NCBI RefSeq assembly: GCF_036488675.1 | Contig: NZ_CP133152.1 | Span: forward strand, 806,001 to 870,000 | Reading direction: 5' to 3' | Origin: Sinorhizobium chiapasense | Lineage (GTDB): Bacteria > Pseudomonadota > Alphaproteobacteria > Rhizobiales > Rhizobiaceae | Length of the DNA stretch: 64,000 nt | Shown: positions 62,284-64,000 of the stretch, one piece after another | How positions within the stretch are numbered: the first letter of the stretch is position 1 | Layout of the letters: each line of letters opens with the position of its first letter | Position numbers and translations under genes: made by a program | The notes under the pieces: model-generated | Told to the model about the DNA's origin: nothing | The model's input: the letters and a program-made list of their open reading frames with translations, nothing else | The model's database searches: none

Positions 62284-63051
62284 TCAAAGGCAGGTCGTGA
62301 TTCCGCCGTCGACGTAAAGCGTGTGTCCATTGACAAAAGATGATGCATCGCTGGCGAGGAAGACGGCCGCGCCGACGAGTTCATCGACCTCGCCCCAGCG
62401 CGCCGCCGGTGTCCGCTTTTCCAGCCACGAAGAAAATTCTTCGCTGTCGACAAGCGCTTGGTTCAACGGCGTCTTGAAGTAGCCCGGCGCAATGGCGTTC
62501 ACCTGCAAGCCATGCTTCGCCCAGTCGGCGCACATGCCGCGCGTCAGGTTTTTCACGGCACCCTTGGTGGCCGCATAGGGGGCGATCCCGGGACGCGCCA
62601 GTTCGCTTTGCACCGAGGCGATGTTGATGATCTTGCCCGCTCCGCGCTTGATCATATTTCGGGCAACCGCCTGGCCGACATAGAAGGCGCTGGAGATGTT
62701 CGTCTTCAGCAGTTGCTCCCAGCGGTCAGCAGGAAAGTCCTCGAGCGGTGTGCGGAACTGCATGCCGGCGTTGTTGACCAGGATGTCGATGCGCCCGATG
62801 TCCCGCTCGATCGCTTCGACCCCGTTCTTCACTGCATCGTAGTCGGTTACGTCGAAATCCGAGATGGCGACGTGATGACCGGCATCTTTGAGAGACCCGG
62901 CAGCGGTCTCCAGCTTCGAGCGGTCCCGGCCATTGAGCACGATCGAGGCACCGTGCTCGGCCAGTCCGCGCGCCAACGCAAAACCGATGCCTTGCGAAGA
63001 GCCTGTGACAAGGGCGCGCCTGCCTGCGAGGTCAAAAAGTGGAAAAGCCAT
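62284..63051 (-). CDS. Gluconate 5-dehydrogenase-like SDR
   Basis: 255 residues from ATG 63051. ALVTGSSQGIGFALARGLAE, ILVNNAGMQFRTPLEDF, Ser in INIASVQSELARPG and Tyr/Lys in APYAATKGAVKNLTR; C-terminal NGHTLYVDGGITTCL. The opening FDLAGRRALVTGSSQGIG matches the gluconate 5-dehydrogenase (Gno/IdnO) group, which interconverts 5-ketogluconate and gluconate or similar polyols. Pairs with the HAD phosphatase 131 bp upstream on the same strand, probably a sugar-acid or polyol pathway. Confidence 0.9.
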   Translation of the reverse strand: MAFPLFDLAGRRALVTGSSQGIGFALARGLAEHGASIVLNGRDRSKLETAAGSLKDAGHHVAISDFDVTDYDAVKNGVEAIERDIGRIDILVNNAGMQFRTPLEDFPADRWEQLLKTNISSAFYVGQAVARNMIKRGAGKIINIASVQSELARPGIAPYAATKGAVKNLTRGMCADWAKHGLQVNAIAPGYFKTPLNQALVDSEEFSSWLEKRTPAARWGEVDELVGAAVFLASDASSFVNGHTLYVDGGITTCL

Positions 63052-63182
63052 AGCGTTGATCTCCTGCACGCTCGAGCGGAATACCGCATACGTTAGCGCC
63101 ATCGCAGCGAGACAATGGCACAGAATGCGGCACGGCCGCACGTCCAAGACGTTGTGTGATTTCAAAAAACCGACGTGGCGCG

Positions 63183-63857
63183 TCAGCGATTAAGCCGATG
63201 CAGCGAGAGCCACCCGTCATCGCCGAGGCGGGCTTCGACGTCGGTGTAGTGCGCGAGCGTGAGGTGCGGCGTGTCGGCGGCCGCCACATGGGCGCCGGTG
63301 ATGACCGCAACCTCCGCCCCGGCGGCCCTTCCTGCAAGAATGCCGGCCGGCGCGTCCTCGAAGACAAGGCACTCTTCTGCGCGTACGCCGAGTCTTCCGG
63401 CCGCAAGAAGGTAGCCTTGCGGGTCGGGTTTGCCGGCCGACACGTCTTCACCGGTTATCATCAGCCGCGGCGTCGGTATCCCGGCAGCCGCTAGGCGACG
63501 AACAGCGAGTTCGAGCGGCGCCGAGGTGACAATCGCCCATTTCTCCGGTGGCAGGGAGTTCAGAAAGGCGACGGCGCCGGGAATCTCGACGATACCCTCG
63601 ACATCCGCGATTTCTGCCGCGGCCAGTTCGCGCGCTTCGAATTCCGCGTCGACCGCGAGGCCCAGCTTGCGTATGGTGTCGACGGCCCGTACGCCATGCA
63701 CCGACTTCATCAGAATTTCGCGATCGACCCCGTTGCGATCTGCCCACGCCCCCCAGACTCGTTCGACGACGGCCATCGAGTTGAGCAACGTTCCATCCAT
63801 ATCGAACAAAAGGGCGGAAAATCTTTTCGTGAAAAGCGATGAATTCAAATGATCCAA
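63183..63857 (-). CDS. HAD-superfamily (subfamily IA) sugar phosphatase-like protein
   Basis: 224 residues from TTG 63857 (AAGGGA upstream; no earlier ATG fits). HAD motif I ALLFDMDGTLLNS with the Asp nucleophile, motif II VTSAPL, Lys in SAGKPDPQGYLLAAGRLG and acidic motif in CLVFEDAPAGILAG. It resembles 2-deoxyglucose-6-phosphate/sugar-alcohol phosphatases. It probably belongs to the same transcript as the gluconate dehydrogenase-like SDR. Confidence 0.9.
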   Translation of the reverse strand: MDHLNSSLFTKRFSALLFDMDGTLLNSMAVVERVWGAWADRNGVDREILMKSVHGVRAVDTIRKLGLAVDAEFEARELAAAEIADVEGIVEIPGAVAFLNSLPPEKWAIVTSAPLELAVRRLAAAGIPTPRLMITGEDVSAGKPDPQGYLLAAGRLGVRAEECLVFEDAPAGILAGRAAGAEVAVITGAHVAAADTPHLTLAHYTDVEARLGDDGWLSLHRLNR

Positions 63858-63883
63858 CCCAGTCCCTTTCAGTGATGGGTGCC

Positions 63884-63991
63884 CCTACAGCGCCGCGCGT
63901 CTTATCGGACGCGCAAAGGTCGCTGTAGCCCTTTGAATTGCTGCATGTCTTTGCCCTTAAATCGAGGTCGATTTAAGGAGACATGCAGTAG
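63884..63991. repeat. RIME-like palindromic repeat, copy 2
   Basis: About 108 bp, the partner of the repeat at 53748-53856, with the same two palindromes. It ends 10 bp before the window edge and lies upstream of the HAD phosphatase. Confidence 0.75.
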
Positions 63992-64000
63992 CTGCCCCCT

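Noticed and set aside
1..64000. CRISPR arrays, tRNA or rRNA genes, plasmid replication genes
   Set aside because: No array of direct repeats, no cloverleaf or rRNA sequence, and no rep or par operon was seen on either strand.

Overview
The window is high-GC alphaproteobacterial DNA. Two copies of a RIME-like palindromic repeat, an sRNA with three anti-Shine-Dalgarno loops of the rhizobial alpha-r14 type, and many LysR/MFS/SDR/epoxide-hydrolase modules point to Rhizobiaceae, most likely Ensifer/Sinorhizobium. The lack of core genes, the IS elements and the many decayed genes suggest an accessory replicon (megaplasmid or chromid) or a genomic island; that is inference.

Layout. (1) 1-4.1 kb is a mobile-element scar: the tail of a PLP-dependent dehydratase, an IS110 transposase gene broken by an amber codon, a Tn3-type transposase tail, a frameshifted ISKra4-type transposase and a truncated Tat-exported protein. 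(2) 4.2-8.9 kb holds a minus-strand operon MFS (frameshifted) - luciferase-like oxidoreductase - aldo/keto reductase - MoaF-like protein, with a divergent LysR gene. (3) 8.9-11.7 kb is a graveyard: FMN reductase, IS110 and zinc alcohol dehydrogenase pseudogenes. (4) 11.7-17.4 kb is an intact cluster: an AraC regulator, two near-identical YcaC-like isochorismatase-family hydrolases, a XapX membrane protein, a Tat-exported amidohydrolase with a Cys-rich tail, and a small secreted peptide. The two hydrolase genes share an upstream inverted repeat. (5) 17.6-21.8 kb carries envelope proteins: YoaK, LtrA, a patatin-like lipoprotein, a decayed YoaK paralogue and DUF1622.

(6) 21.8-30.8 kb mixes decayed genes (LysR, aldo/keto reductase, ChaC-like, FAD monooxygenase) with intact ones (SRPBCC, an orphan ParD-type antitoxin between long inverted repeats, a ring-cleaving-type VOC enzyme with LysR, a chloroperoxidase-like hydrolase, MFS with LysR). 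(7) 31-35 kb holds the anti-SD sRNA, a FixJ-like response regulator, a receiver-only protein and a MASE1 sensor kinase. (8) 35.2-40.5 kb holds an EmrAB-type efflux operon behind two identical-architecture operators, then a patatin/GntP permease pair on the other strand. (9) 40.7-46.5 kb holds MarR, NmrA, cupin, an epoxide hydrolase and an OmpR-type two-component system. (10) 46.5-59.9 kb has VOC, two more exported epoxide hydrolases, a GlxA-type AraC regulator, a damaged efflux pair, an SDR, a small exported peptide, DipZ, a DJ-1-like protein and an exported crotonase-fold protein with LysR. Three copies of one 34-bp motif sit upstream of an epoxide hydrolase, the GlxA-type regulator and an SDR. 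(11) 60-64 kb holds SDR - tautomerase - nitronate monooxygenase, then a gluconate-5-dehydrogenase-like SDR and a HAD phosphatase.

Overall it reads as a detoxification and redox region: small operons for electrophiles, epoxides, quinones and nitro compounds, each with its own one- or two-component regulator, with heavy gene decay between the intact units.
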